From: Streptomyces carpinensis
GTDB taxonomy: Bacteria > Actinomycetota > Actinomycetes > Streptomycetales > Streptomycetaceae
Direction: 5' to 3'
NCBI RefSeq assembly: GCF_002154505.1
Contig: NZ_MUBM01000073.1
Location: 1-48,776 of the forward strand
DNA length: 48,776 nucleotides
Shown here: positions 25,675-33,741 of the stretch, piece after piece
Numbering within the stretch: position 1 is the stretch's first letter
Layout: each line of letters starts with the position of its first letter
Program-made: the position numbers and the translations under genes
Notes under the pieces: generated by a model
Database searches by the model: none
The model's input: only the letters and a program-made list of their open reading frames with translations
What the model was told of the DNA's origin: nothing

Positions 25675-25983
25675 ATGGCGTCCGCAGAGGTCGGCGGCCC
25701 AGATGCGGACGGTACCCATGCCGGGTATGTCGACGGAAACGCACTCGCAGGGCCCCTGTCCGAGGTCTTCGCCGTTGATGTGACCGCCGCGACGAGCCGA
25801 TGCTCCAACTGCGGCTGCACAGGTCCCCTCGCTCGCCTGCACGTGTACAGGCACGCACCGGGCCTCGTCGCGCGCTGCCGGCAGTGCGGGAGAGTCGTGC
25901 TGCGTACGACGCGCACGAGGGACGGGGTCTGGCTCGACATGAGCGGCGCGGCCTCCCTGACAATTCCATTGGGGGAGGCCTGA
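25675..25983 (+). CDS. DUF6510 zinc-ribbon protein
   Basis: A 102-residue protein beginning with an acidic region YVDGNALAGPLSEVFAVDVT, typical of DUF6510, followed by a four-cysteine zinc ribbon: CSNCGCTGPL and CRQCGRVV. The family usually follows the sulfite-oxidase-like and reductase genes, as here. ATG 25675 is preceded by TGGAGG and begins 2 bp after the reductase stop, so the three genes form one operon. A role as partner or scaffold of the redox pair is an inference. Confidence 0.85.
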   Translation: MASAEVGGPDADGTHAGYVDGNALAGPLSEVFAVDVTAATSRCSNCGCTGPLARLHVYRHAPGLVARCRQCGRVVLRTTRTRDGVWLDMSGAASLTIPLGEA

Positions 25984-26021
25984 GTTCCCACGAACGCGCT
26001 CGTGGAGCTGCGAACGTGGGC

Positions 26022-26657
26022 TCAGCTGCGAGCGAAGGATGCGATGTGGTCCAGGGCCATGTCCAGCGCCACGGCCATCGGCTCGGAGCTGCGAGCGTTC
26101 TGTGCAAGCACGTAACCACCCTGCAGGGCAGCCAGCAGACCAGTACCCAGGCGTTGCGGGTCCGCGTCCTCGGCGAGTACGCCGAGGACGCGGAGCCGGG
26201 TCAGCGTTTCGACGAGCATCCACCGCCAGGCATCGAATGATGCGTTGAGCGCTTGGCGGGACTGCTCATCGTTGTCGGACAGCTCAATCGACATCGCGCC
26301 CAGCGCGCACCCGTACGAGCCGTCCTGCAGTGAGTTGGCCTGTACCAGGGCGTCACGCCAGCGACGCAGACCGGTGAGGGTCTTCACGCCGCGCAGGCGC
26401 TGTTCCTCGCGGGCGAGGACGAACTTCGACTGCACGTCGATCACGGCGTGGATCAGCGCGGGTTTGCCCTCGAAGTGGTTGTACAACTGGGACTTACTGG
26501 TGCTGCTGGCCAGCCGGACGTCATCGAGGGTGGTGGCGTTGACGCCCTTGACGTAGAACAGCTTGGCTGCCGAATCAACGATCCGTGAACGGGTCTCCAG
26601 GCCGCGTGGCGTGCGGCGTGTACCGCTGGTTCCGGGCACGGTGTCTCCCTCGGGCAT
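26022..26657 (-). CDS. TetR/AcrR family regulator, paralogue of the 12.6-kb TetR
   Basis: A 211-residue repressor with helix-turn-helix RSRIVDSAAKLFYVKGVNAT, then TLDDVRLASSTSKSQLYNHF, and ligand domain with LRRWRDALVQANSLQDGSYG and LLAALQGGYVLAQNARSSEP. The same strings occur in the TetR at 12597-13268 with conservative changes. ATG 26657 is 1 bp after the stop of a 61-codon ORF in the same direction, so translation is probably coupled. An operator-like GGAC-N6-GTCC lies upstream of that ORF. Confidence 0.9.
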   Translation of the reverse strand: MPEGDTVPGTSGTRRTPRGLETRSRIVDSAAKLFYVKGVNATTLDDVRLASSTSKSQLYNHFEGKPALIHAVIDVQSKFVLAREEQRLRGVKTLTGLRRWRDALVQANSLQDGSYGCALGAMSIELSDNDEQSRQALNASFDAWRWMLVETLTRLRVLGVLAEDADPQRLGTGLLAALQGGYVLAQNARSSEPMAVALDMALDHIASFARS

Positions 26658-26658
26658 G

Positions 26659-26844
26659 TCACTCACTCGTGCAGCTTGACCGCGGAGTGCGTTCAACCGC
26701 GGTGACCTCGTTTTCCAGGCGGACACTGGGCCGGATCAGCTGTGGCACTACTGCGAGCATATAGGCCGGTCGGTGAGAGATGACGTCCTTGCGAACCTTC
26801 ACGTAGGCGTCGGTGGCGTCGATGAACTGTGTTGCGGCGGTCAT
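26659..26844 (-). CDS. 61-residue ORF leading the tetR operon
   Basis: MTAATQFIDATDAYVKVRKD followed by ISHRPAYMLAVVPQLIRPSV. The start has a strong ribosome site (GAGGAGAGGG, reading the minus strand) and the stop TGA is separated from the tetR ATG by one base. I do not recognise the protein; the first residues weakly resemble the start of alpha/beta hydrolases, so it could be the stump of a deleted hydrolase gene. The ribosome site and coupling suggest it is translated. Confidence 0.5.
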   Translation of the reverse strand: MTAATQFIDATDAYVKVRKDVISHRPAYMLAVVPQLIRPSVRLENEVTAVERTPRSSCTSE

Positions 26845-26874
26845 GTCAGCGGAACCCTCTCCTCACCTAGTATT

Positions 26875-26888
26875 GGACTAAATCGTCC
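26875..26888 (-). promoter_or_regulatory. GGAC-N6-GTCC operator upstream of the second tetR operon
   Basis: TGGAC-TAAATC-GTCCA (26874-26889) is a 5-bp-arm inverted repeat, about 30 bp upstream of the 61-codon ORF start on the minus strand. It has the same arms and spacing as 12541-12554 and 13508-13521. On the minus strand a TACTAG hexamer close downstream could be the -10 box. Confidence 0.6.
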
Positions 26889-27308
26889 ACTTACGTCGAT
26901 CGATCGCACCCGGGCTGACCTGACTCGAGTCGGCTTGAACTCGCTCGCTTCGACCGGTCGAATGGCTCACGGCATAGCCCTCACGTGCCTCTGACCTACG
27001 TATTTACTGATCCGATGCGACATTGACCCGCTTGTATCCAGCGCGGTCGACTTGGCTCGCCTGAGTAGGGTTGGCGTTGGAGGTTCTGGTCTGTATAGTC
27101 CTTCATATGCGGTGCCCCGGTTGGGAAGAGATCCGGAACTCGGGGCCGACGGAGTCGCCCCCTCGCAATGCAGGTCACCAGGCGTCCGGCGCAACCGACG
27201 CCATCGGCCAGATTGCGGCCGGCGCAGGTAAGGCCCGGGGCTCCGAAGCACTGCGAGCCCGACTCGGGCTCGACGACTACTCACACCCCGACCGGAGGTC
27301 GGTTCGCC
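26889..27308. other. 420-bp gap, no supported gene
   Basis: Divergent region between the tetR operon and the CMD-family gene. TATAGT near 27099 could be a -10 box. GGAGG at about 27293 precedes the GTG of the next gene. Confidence 0.4.
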
Positions 27309-27863
27309 GTGTCACGACTGAACGTTCCCCCGCAAGAGGATGTCCCCGCCGGCGCGCAGCGGATACTCGACAACGTTGGTGCGCAGCTCGGCTTCGTCCC
27401 GAACATGTTCAAGACCATCGCGTCGAACCCGACCGTTCTCGAGGTCGTCACGACTCTTCAAGGCGCCTTGAGCCGGGTCCTCGATGCGAGGACGCGGCAC
27501 AGCATCGCGCTGGCCGTGTCGCAAGCCAACGGTTGCAGCTACTGCCTGGCGATGCACACCTACGTCGCGACCGAATTCGGCGGGATGTCGGACGACGACA
27601 TCGAGCTCGGCCGCGTCGGGAGCTCGGTCGATCCCAAACGCGCCGCGGCCGCTCGCTTTGCGCAGCGGGTGGTCGAGAGCCGCGGGCGGGTCAGCGACGC
27701 CGAGCTCGCGGGGGTGCGGGGCGCCGGGTACACCGACCCGCAGATCCTGGCGATCGTCGCGGTGATAGTGCAATTCCTGCTCACCAACTTCATCAACAAC
27801 GTCAACCAGACCGAACTCGACATCCCCGCCGTCGGCTCGGTCGATACGACCGTGGCCCAGTGA
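27309..27863 (+). CDS. carboxymuconolactone-decarboxylase-family (peroxidase-related) protein
   Basis: A 184-residue all-helical CMD/AhpD-like protein. The redox motif CSYCLAMH (CxxC then His) after ARTRHSIALAVSQANG is that of AhpD-type alkylhydroperoxidases, and GFVPNMFKTIASNP is the usual N-terminal motif of the peroxidase-related group. It probably acts on peroxides or as a thiol-disulfide carrier in the cytosol. GTG 27309 follows GGAGG; the longer frames begin upstream of any ribosome site. It overlaps the next (broken) gene by 4 bp and diverges from the TetR operon, the likely regulator. Confidence 0.88.
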   Translation: MSRLNVPPQEDVPAGAQRILDNVGAQLGFVPNMFKTIASNPTVLEVVTTLQGALSRVLDARTRHSIALAVSQANGCSYCLAMHTYVATEFGGMSDDDIELGRVGSSVDPKRAAAARFAQRVVESRGRVSDAELAGVRGAGYTDPQILAIVAVIVQFLLTNFINNVNQTELDIPAVGSVDTTVAQ

Positions 27864-28200
27864 ACCCGCACCCGGAGCCGACGGCGCCCGGCGCGGCACG
27901 CGAGAGCGCGATCGAGCATGTGTTCCGCTCTTGGCAGCAAGTTGTGCCGGCCGAGGACGCGGACAAGACAGCCGACCTCTACGCGGCGGACGGCGTCATC
28001 GAAACACCCACGGCCGTGCTTTTGTCGGGAGACATGGGCTGAGCTCTGGCGGGGCCCAGGGCCGCGAGTCGATCCGTGCCTTCTCCGCCGGCAACTTCGC
28101 CGCCCGTCGCCGCGAAGGAGTCTTCGAGAACTGGGTGGCGTACCGGGACCTACCTCACCGACGGGCATCAGTTGATCCGGGAGTACCCCAGCCGGGAAAC
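27860..28200 (+). pseudogene. SnoaL/NTF2-like protein, frameshifted and truncated
   Basis: GTG 27860 overlaps the upstream stop. It reads AIEHVFRSWQQVVPAEDADK, then TADLYAADGVIETPTA, then in other frames RESIRAFSAGNFAARRREGV, FENW and TGTYLTDGHQLIREYPSRE. Joined, these make about two thirds of an NTF2-like ester-hydrolysing or isomerising domain. Two frame changes and loss of the 3' end make it inactive. It was once part of an operon with its neighbours. Confidence 0.7.
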
Positions 28201-28237
28201 CCTCACCGACCCAACGACCATTCAGGAAAGGCTCGAC

Positions 28238-29062
28238 ATGCCAGGCTCCGAACTCTATGAGAAGTTCATGGCGCTGCACACCCGCGACGGTGGCCTCGTC
28301 ATGCCGAACGCCTGGGACGGCCTCTCGGCGCTGATGCTGGCCGATGCCGGCTTCGAGGCGATCGCGACATCATCGGCGGCACTCGCCGCCACCCTCGGCC
28401 GGGCCGACGGACGTCACGAAGTCACCCGCGAAGAGCACCTCGAGCATGCGCGGCTGCTCGGCCGACTCACCGGGCTGCCCGTCAACGGAGACTTCGAGGA
28501 CGGCTACGGCGACACGCCCGAAGACGTCGCCGCGACCGTGGAAGCCGCCGTCGAGTCCGGCCTGGCCGGTATCGGGATCGAAGACACCTCGGGCAATCCC
28601 GATCAGCCCATCCGCGACTTCGACGAGGCAGTCAACCGCATACGCAGCGCCGTCGACGCGGCCAAGGGCCGCATCGTCGTCACCGGCCGCACCGACAACT
28701 TCATCCAGGGGCGGCCCGATCTCGACGACACCATCCGGCGCCTGACGGCCTTCGCCGACGCCGGGGCCGATGTGCTCTACGCGCCATACCCACCCGACCT
28801 CGACGCACTCGTCGCAATCGTCACCGCCGTCGCGCCGACACCGGTCAACGTCCTCATCTCGCCGGCGGACAAGGTGCTGACCGTCGCTGAACTGCAGAAG
28901 GCCGGGGTCAAGCGCATCAGCGTGGGGCCGGCGCTCTACACCCACGCGATGGAGGCACTCGAACAGGCCACCAAGGCTCTCGTCGTGGGTGACCTCACCG
29001 CCGCGACGACAGGAATCGGCTTCGAGCGCATCAGCGACCTGCTTGCCCGCGGCACGAACTAG
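28238..29062 (+). CDS. isocitrate lyase/PEP mutase family protein
   Basis: A 274-residue TIM-barrel enzyme of the ICL/PEPM superfamily: GGLVMPNAWDGLSALMLADA, TSSAALAATLG, VNGDFEDGYGD (metal-binding Asp/Glu), GIGIEDTSG, VVTGRTDNF and the C-terminal GVKRISVGPALY. Family members cleave or form C-C or P-C bonds in small 2-oxo or 2-hydroxy acids (oxaloacetate hydrolase, 2-methylisocitrate lyase, phosphonopyruvate enzymes). The catalytic Cys motif KKCGH of isocitrate lyases is absent. ATG 28238 has AGGAAAGG upstream. Probably one operon with the CMD and nitroreductase genes. Confidence 0.88.
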   Translation: MPGSELYEKFMALHTRDGGLVMPNAWDGLSALMLADAGFEAIATSSAALAATLGRADGRHEVTREEHLEHARLLGRLTGLPVNGDFEDGYGDTPEDVAATVEAAVESGLAGIGIEDTSGNPDQPIRDFDEAVNRIRSAVDAAKGRIVVTGRTDNFIQGRPDLDDTIRRLTAFADAGADVLYAPYPPDLDALVAIVTAVAPTPVNVLISPADKVLTVAELQKAGVKRISVGPALYTHAMEALEQATKALVVGDLTAATTGIGFERISDLLARGTN

Positions 29063-29121
29063 CTCAAACCCTGCGAACGGCCGTTCCTCACCCACTCATC
29101 GCAAGAAGAAGGCAGATTGAC

Positions 29122-29769
29122 ATGAATCTCGACAAGCTTATGAGCAAGCACCTCACCAGGTACTTCGACCCCAGCAAGACCATTCCGGAGGAGACCCTTC
29201 AGCAGCTGCTGAGGTTCCTGCGCTCCACGCCGTCATCGGTGAACGTACAGCCCAACCACTTCTACGTCCTCGCCACGCCCGAAGGCAAAGAGCGACTCGC
29301 CGACAACCTGGGCGAACGATTCCAGGACAACGCCGAGAAGATCCTGAACGCGTCGCACACCATCATCCTCACCACCCGGGCAGATGTGCCTGACAGCCAC
29401 CTCGAGGCGGTGTTCACGAAGGAGAGGACTGACGGTCGGTTCCCTGACCCGTCAAAGCAGGAGCTGTGGGAATCAATGACCCGAGACTTCCTCAACCTGC
29501 GCAACTACGGCTACAAGGACCTGAACCACTGGATGGAGAAGCAGACCTACATGGCGGTGGGCCTGACCATGATGGCGGCCGCTGAGCTCGGCGTCGAGGC
29601 CACGCCGCTGGAGGGGTTCGACCCGACCAGTGTCGACAAGGCGTTCAAGATCCGCGAGACCGGACACAGCACGACGGTGCTGCTGGCCCTCGGCTACCCC
29701 GACCCGGAGAAGGTGTACACCACGCCGATCTCGCGATTCGACGCCGACCAGCTGTTCACCTTCATCTGA
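29122..29769 (+). CDS. NfsB-like NAD(P)H nitroreductase
   Basis: A 215-residue flavoenzyme of the oxygen-insensitive nitroreductase family, with RYFDPSKTIPEE, LRSTPSSVNVQPNHFYVL (FMN phosphate and ring contacts), KQTYMAVGLTMMAAAELGVE and ALGYPDPE near the end. It would reduce nitro-aromatics, quinones or flavins in the cytosol. ATG 29122 follows AGAAGG. It lies 59 bp after the PEP-mutase-like gene in the same direction. Confidence 0.93.
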   Translation: MNLDKLMSKHLTRYFDPSKTIPEETLQQLLRFLRSTPSSVNVQPNHFYVLATPEGKERLADNLGERFQDNAEKILNASHTIILTTRADVPDSHLEAVFTKERTDGRFPDPSKQELWESMTRDFLNLRNYGYKDLNHWMEKQTYMAVGLTMMAAAELGVEATPLEGFDPTSVDKAFKIRETGHSTTVLLALGYPDPEKVYTTPISRFDADQLFTFI

Positions 29770-29934
29770 ACACCCACCCGGAAACCAAAACCGAGAACAC
29801 ATAGAGCTCGTCACACGATCTTGTCGAGGTTGTCGGCGTGCGCCGCGACCGTTCGTGGCGGCCATGCGGGAGATGCCACCTTGTGCCTTGGCCGGGCGGT
29901 CAGGGCACTCGGATCGACAGAGGAGTTGATCACC

Positions 29935-30318
29935 TTGGACGGACAGGAGCTGCAGAAGATCGCGGGCGACTGCACTGTGGGACTGCCCGGCGTCGACCTG
30001 GAGCATCGTTTCGGCCCCGACTGGAAGGTCTACAAGGTGCGCGGCAAGGTCTTCATGCTCATGACGGACATGCCGGGGCGCCCCGTCGTGATCCTGAAAG
30101 CTGATCCGGACGACGCCGCAGCCCTGCGGGAGCAGTACGCAGACATCACCCCCGGCTATCACATGAACAAGAAACACTGGATTACGGCGGAAGGCGGGGG
30201 CACCATCGACGAGAAGCTGGTGAAGGAGCTCGTGACCGACTCCTACCGTCTCGTGGTCGGCGGGCTTCCCAAGCCGGAGCAGCCCGTGGATCCGCGCACC
30301 TACGGCCGCCGCGCCTGA
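29935..30318 (+). CDS. MmcQ/YjbR family protein
   Basis: A 127-residue CyaY-like fold protein: LPGVDLEHRFGPDWKVYKVR, GKVFMLMTDMPGRPVVILKA, then YHMNKKHWITAEGGGTIDEK and LVTDSYRLVVGGLPK. YjbR/MmcQ proteins are often called DNA-binding but the role is unsettled. TTG 29935 is chosen because AGGAG lies 9 bp upstream and relatives begin MDGxxLQ. A second, broken copy follows at 30327. Confidence 0.85.
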   Translation: MDGQELQKIAGDCTVGLPGVDLEHRFGPDWKVYKVRGKVFMLMTDMPGRPVVILKADPDDAAALREQYADITPGYHMNKKHWITAEGGGTIDEKLVKELVTDSYRLVVGGLPKPEQPVDPRTYGRRA

Positions 30319-30326
30319 CCTGCGTC

Positions 30327-30535
30327 ATGCCCATCGGCGGCGAGAAGCTCCAGGACAGAGCGCGCGACACGGCACTGGTGCTGCCCGGGGTCAGTCACGC
30401 GCGCCCGTTCACCGAGCAACTGGACGTCTACGAGGTGGCGGGCAAGGCCTTCCTGATCGTCACGGACGACCCGGGACGAACGCATCGTCACCCTCAAGGC
30501 AGAACGGAAGTACGGGCGGCTGCTGCGACACGAGG
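30327..30535 (+). pseudogene. second YjbR-like gene, frameshifted and truncated
   Basis: ATG 30327 gives MPIGGEKLQDRARDTALVLP, then GVSHARPFTEQLDVYEVAGK and AFLIVTDDPG. After about 30478 the homology continues one base off as DERIVTLKAERKYGRLLRHE and then stops near 30535, where a MocR fragment on the other strand begins. It is a recent sequence duplicate of the YjbR type but too divergent from its neighbour to be a simple tandem copy. Confidence 0.7.
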
Positions 30536-30669
30536 TGCTGGGTACGAAGGTTCGGTTGGTAGGCCCGGGGTGATCGATGGGCGTCCCCCCGAAGGGGCGT
30601 GGCGGGCGGACGTCCTGGCGAGCGGCAGACCGACAACTCGTACGCACTTGCTGTGCGAGGGCTCAGCGA

Positions 30670-30868
30670 ATGTCTCCCGCGCCAACCGGGCTCCCCGCCC
30701 CTGACGAGCCGTCAACCACCCTTCGTATGCGTCGGTGACCGTGTTCCGCGCGACATGGATCTGCGCGAGCACTCGTGACGACGGCAGCGTGGTGCCCGGT
30801 GTCAGCCTCCCGCCCCGTACGGCCTGGCACAGCGCCTGTTCAAGGCGGGTCCGTGCGCCCCGACCCAA
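30670..30868 (-). pseudogene. MocR/GntR regulator N-terminal fragment
   Basis: The minus strand reads GRGARTRLEQALCQAVRGGR, then LTPGTTLPSSRVLAQIHVAR, NTVTDAYEGWLTARQGRGAR. This is the GntR winged helix of a MocR-type regulator with a four to five residue deletion (relatives: DAY.QLVAEGWL). The aminotransferase domain is missing. The same winged-helix part is intact in the fusion at 2510-4207, so both MocR genes of the window have been cut near this domain. Confidence 0.7.
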
Positions 30869-31083
30869 GGTCCAGGTGCAGATTTATTCCACGATTGGCC
30901 CAGTGAGTCACTCTTCAAATGGACCGCATGTCAGGGCCATTGACTGCATAGGCTCGACACCAATGCGGCTGAGACCACGAGCGATGTCCGTAGGGGATCC
31001 GGAGGTCGACACTGCTGCCTGTTTCGGGTTTCCGGCCCGTACCGCCCGGTCGGCCGGACTGAGTGAGAGGACAAAGATCTACA
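30869..31083. other. gap upstream of the oxidoreductase, nothing firm
   Basis: Contains the start region of the decayed MocR gene and the promoter side of the next gene; no gene is supported. Confidence 0.4.
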
Positions 31084-31998
31084 GTGAAGGCGTGCGGAGT
31101 ATCAGGGGCCGAGAAGGAAGTCGCCCTGCTGGAGTTGCCCGAACCGCCCTCTCCCGGGCCCGGTCAGATCCTGGTGGCGGTTGAGGCGGCCGGGGTCGGC
31201 CCGTGGGACCAACTGCTGAACGGCGCCGGCTGGGACGTGGGGCTGCGCCCCCCGGCGGCGCTGGGAGTGGAGGGCGCGGGTAAGGTGCTGGCCGTCGGCG
31301 CAGGCGTCACCGGGTTTGCCGTAAGCGACCGGGTGCTCGCACACGAGGCCCCGCTGCCCGGGGGAAGCGGCTTCTGGGCCGAACGCGTTCTGATCAACGC
31401 GGATCACGCGGCAGCCTGCCCACCCGGGCTGGACGCCGTGCACGCGGCGGCGCTGCCGGTCAACGGACTCACCGCGTTGCAGGCCCTGGAGAAGCTGGAC
31501 CCCGGCCGGGGACAGCGGCTCCTGATCACCAACGGAGGCGGGGCCACCGGAGCCCTGGCCATCCAGCTCGCCGCGGCCAAGGGCATCGAGGTGACCGCGA
31601 CCGCGTCCGCTGCCGCTACCGAGCGCCTGCTCGGTCTGGGAGCGAGGGAGGTCGTCGACTACCACGACCCGAACTGGCCGGCCACGGTACGCGGCGGGTT
31701 CGACGCCGCCCTCATCATCGCCACCGGCACGGCGGACGCCGCCCTGCCTCTGGTGCGCGACGGCGGCCGACTGTGCTCCCTGACCTCGGACGCGCCTCCG
31801 GAGGCACGAGGCATCACGAGTTGGGACCTCTACGTAGAGCCCAACGCGGCGCAGCTTGTCCAGCTGGCGGAGCAGGCCGCCGCGGGAACCTTGAAACTCG
31901 CCCCGGAACCCCTGCCGCTGAGCGAGGGACCGGCTGCGTTCGCCCGAGTGGTTACCGGACGGGCCGGCGGTAAGAAGATCGTGCTCACCCGAGCATGA
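31084..31998 (+). CDS. NADP-dependent oxidoreductase (zinc-independent MDR)
   Basis: A 304-residue quinone-oxidoreductase-like enzyme: GPWDQLLNGAG, ALGVEGAGKVLAVGAGVTGF, PVNGLTALQALEKL, LLITNGGGATGALAIQLAAA (NADP-binding loop) and GLGAREVVDYHD. No zinc ligands are seen. It is only distantly related to the tandem pair at 4.5-6.5 kb. GTG 31084 gives the usual MKA-like start; GAGAGGAC lies upstream. It stands alone, downstream of the decayed MocR gene that may once have regulated it. Confidence 0.9.
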   Translation: MKACGVSGAEKEVALLELPEPPSPGPGQILVAVEAAGVGPWDQLLNGAGWDVGLRPPAALGVEGAGKVLAVGAGVTGFAVSDRVLAHEAPLPGGSGFWAERVLINADHAAACPPGLDAVHAAALPVNGLTALQALEKLDPGRGQRLLITNGGGATGALAIQLAAAKGIEVTATASAAATERLLGLGAREVVDYHDPNWPATVRGGFDAALIIATGTADAALPLVRDGGRLCSLTSDAPPEARGITSWDLYVEPNAAQLVQLAEQAAAGTLKLAPEPLPLSEGPAAFARVVTGRAGGKKIVLTRA

Positions 31999-32228
31999 CC
32001 CGACCGGGCACCGCCCGATCCCGAAGCTGGGCCACGGTGCCAGCCTGGCGCTATCGAGAAGCCGTGCACGGTGCCCTTGATTCTGCTCCGGTCTCGAGCT
32101 CGGCGGCCGGCTTCAGCTTTCGACGACTCTCGATCAGGCATATGGCCTGCGGTTTCCCATGACAGAGCAGGAAGTGTGAGGGAGGCCGGGAAAGTGCGTT
32201 GTCGACAAATGAGCCACTTGGGGTGATC
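31999..32228. other. intergenic region before the C69 gene
   Basis: No gene is supported. TTGTCGACAA near 32193 is a 10-bp palindrome. Confidence 0.35.
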
Positions 32229-32242
32229 CTGAGATCTCAAGT
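32229..32242 (+). promoter_or_regulatory. CTGAGATCTCAAGT motif upstream of the C69 gene
   Basis: A 14-bp string with the palindrome GAGATCTC at its core, 49 bp before the C69 start codon. The identical 14 bases occur at 33790-33803, 17 bp before the AbrB fusion gene. Two exact copies at equivalent positions in a GC-rich genome suggest a shared regulator site. Confidence 0.6.
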
Positions 32243-32290
32243 TCTCGATGGAGCCGGCAGCCGGCTCTCGCCGAAGCGGGAGAAACCACT

Positions 32291-33715
32291 GTGCTTCCCT
32301 GGAGCTGCGACACATTCGTGGCCATGGCCGACAGCGTGCCCGGAGGGCACGTCATGCTGGCCAAGAACAGCGACCGCCCTGTGTCCGACACACAACCACT
32401 GCGCTTCCAACCGCGCCGCACCGCACAGGCCGGTGCCACTCTGCGGCTGGCACATGTCGGGATTGACGATGTCGAGGAGTCCTACGCGCACCTGGGCGGC
32501 TCGCCCTACTGGTGCTGGGGGCACGAAGAGGGCCTCAACGAATGGGGTGTGGCCATAGGCAACGAGGCCATGTTCACCAGGGACTGGGCGGCCACGGTCT
32601 CCGCGGTCAAGGGCGGCGCCGCCCGGGACGGCGGCATCCTCGGCATGGAACTTGTGCGCCTGGGCCTGGAGCGGGGCCGCACGGCCCGGGAGGCACTCGA
32701 CGTCATCTGCTCGCTGGTGCAGCGCTACGGGCAGTGGGGCTCCGGCGTCGTGGGGCAGCCGCCGGAAACAGGGGGGTACGACAACTCCTTCCTCATCGCC
32801 GACGCCCAGGAAGCGTGGGTGCTGGAGACCAGCGGTCACCGCTGGGCCGCCAAACAGGTCACCACGGGGACGTACGCCATCTCCAACCAGCCGACCATCC
32901 GCACCGAGTGGGACCGCGCCAGCGGCGACCTTGTCGAGCACGCGGTGGATTCCGGCTGGTGGGAGTCCGCGCCGGGGCGACCCTTCGACTTCGCTCGCGC
33001 CTACGTCGACCCTGGAACGCCTCTGCAGCTGTCCCACATCCGACTCCAGCGCTCACGCCAACTCCTCGGCGAGGCGGTGGAGGCCGGCGGGGTCGGAGTC
33101 AGTGAGGCCCAGCGGGTGCTGCGCGACCACTACGAGGACACCTTCCTGGGCGGCCCGTACTTCAACGCGGCGCTGCCAGACTTCCTGAGTCTGTGCATGC
33201 ACTCCCACCCGTCGGACTTCACCTGGGGCAACACGGCCGGCTCGGCGGTGTTCGTGCTGCCGAAGAGCGGGGAGGGGCTGCCCCACCTGTGGTGGACGCC
33301 GCTGACGCCGTGCACCGGTGTGTACCTGCCGGTGTTCGTGGACGCCGGCAGGGTGCCCGAGATCTTCTCGGCGGCGGGGACGGCCGGCGTCCGGGAGTGT
33401 CCCCCCGAGCATGCGCCGGTGGACACGTATGACGAAGGGTCCTACTGGTGGCGCTTCCGCCACCTGCTCGACGTGGTCAAGGGCGGCGAGCAGGCGTGGA
33501 CCTTCAACGAGAACCAGCCCATCGTGCGCCGGGCGTTCGACACCCTGGAACGGCAGTGGGCGGCCGAACTCCCGCAGGTGGAGAAGGACGCGCTCGCACT
33601 GCGCGGGCGGGGAGAGCACAGCGCCATGGCGGATCTCCTGGCCGACTACACCGAGTCGTGCGCGCAGAGGGCACTGGAGGTCCTCGACCGTCTCGTCGCC
33701 CAGCTGTCCGGCTGA
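32291..33715 (+). CDS. secernin-type C69 family hydrolase
   Basis: A 474-residue Ntn-type hydrolase. Cys 6 in LPWSCDTFVAM is the expected nucleophile of the secernin branch, followed by LAKNSDRP, GLNEWGVAIGNEAMFT, AWVLETSGHRWAAKQV and AISNQPTIRTEWD. C69 enzymes are dipeptidases or amide-bond hydrolases; the branch with CDTFVAM is mostly uncharacterised. There is no signal peptide. GTG 32291 is chosen because it places the Cys at position 6 and GGGAGA lies upstream. It is probably co-regulated with the AbrB fusion gene through a common motif. Confidence 0.9.
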   Translation: MLPWSCDTFVAMADSVPGGHVMLAKNSDRPVSDTQPLRFQPRRTAQAGATLRLAHVGIDDVEESYAHLGGSPYWCWGHEEGLNEWGVAIGNEAMFTRDWAATVSAVKGGAARDGGILGMELVRLGLERGRTAREALDVICSLVQRYGQWGSGVVGQPPETGGYDNSFLIADAQEAWVLETSGHRWAAKQVTTGTYAISNQPTIRTEWDRASGDLVEHAVDSGWWESAPGRPFDFARAYVDPGTPLQLSHIRLQRSRQLLGEAVEAGGVGVSEAQRVLRDHYEDTFLGGPYFNAALPDFLSLCMHSHPSDFTWGNTAGSAVFVLPKSGEGLPHLWWTPLTPCTGVYLPVFVDAGRVPEIFSAAGTAGVRECPPEHAPVDTYDEGSYWWRFRHLLDVVKGGEQAWTFNENQPIVRRAFDTLERQWAAELPQVEKDALALRGRGEHSAMADLLADYTESCAQRALEVLDRLVAQLSG

Positions 33716-33741
33716 GGGGCGTGCCGTGGCGCGGACAACCC

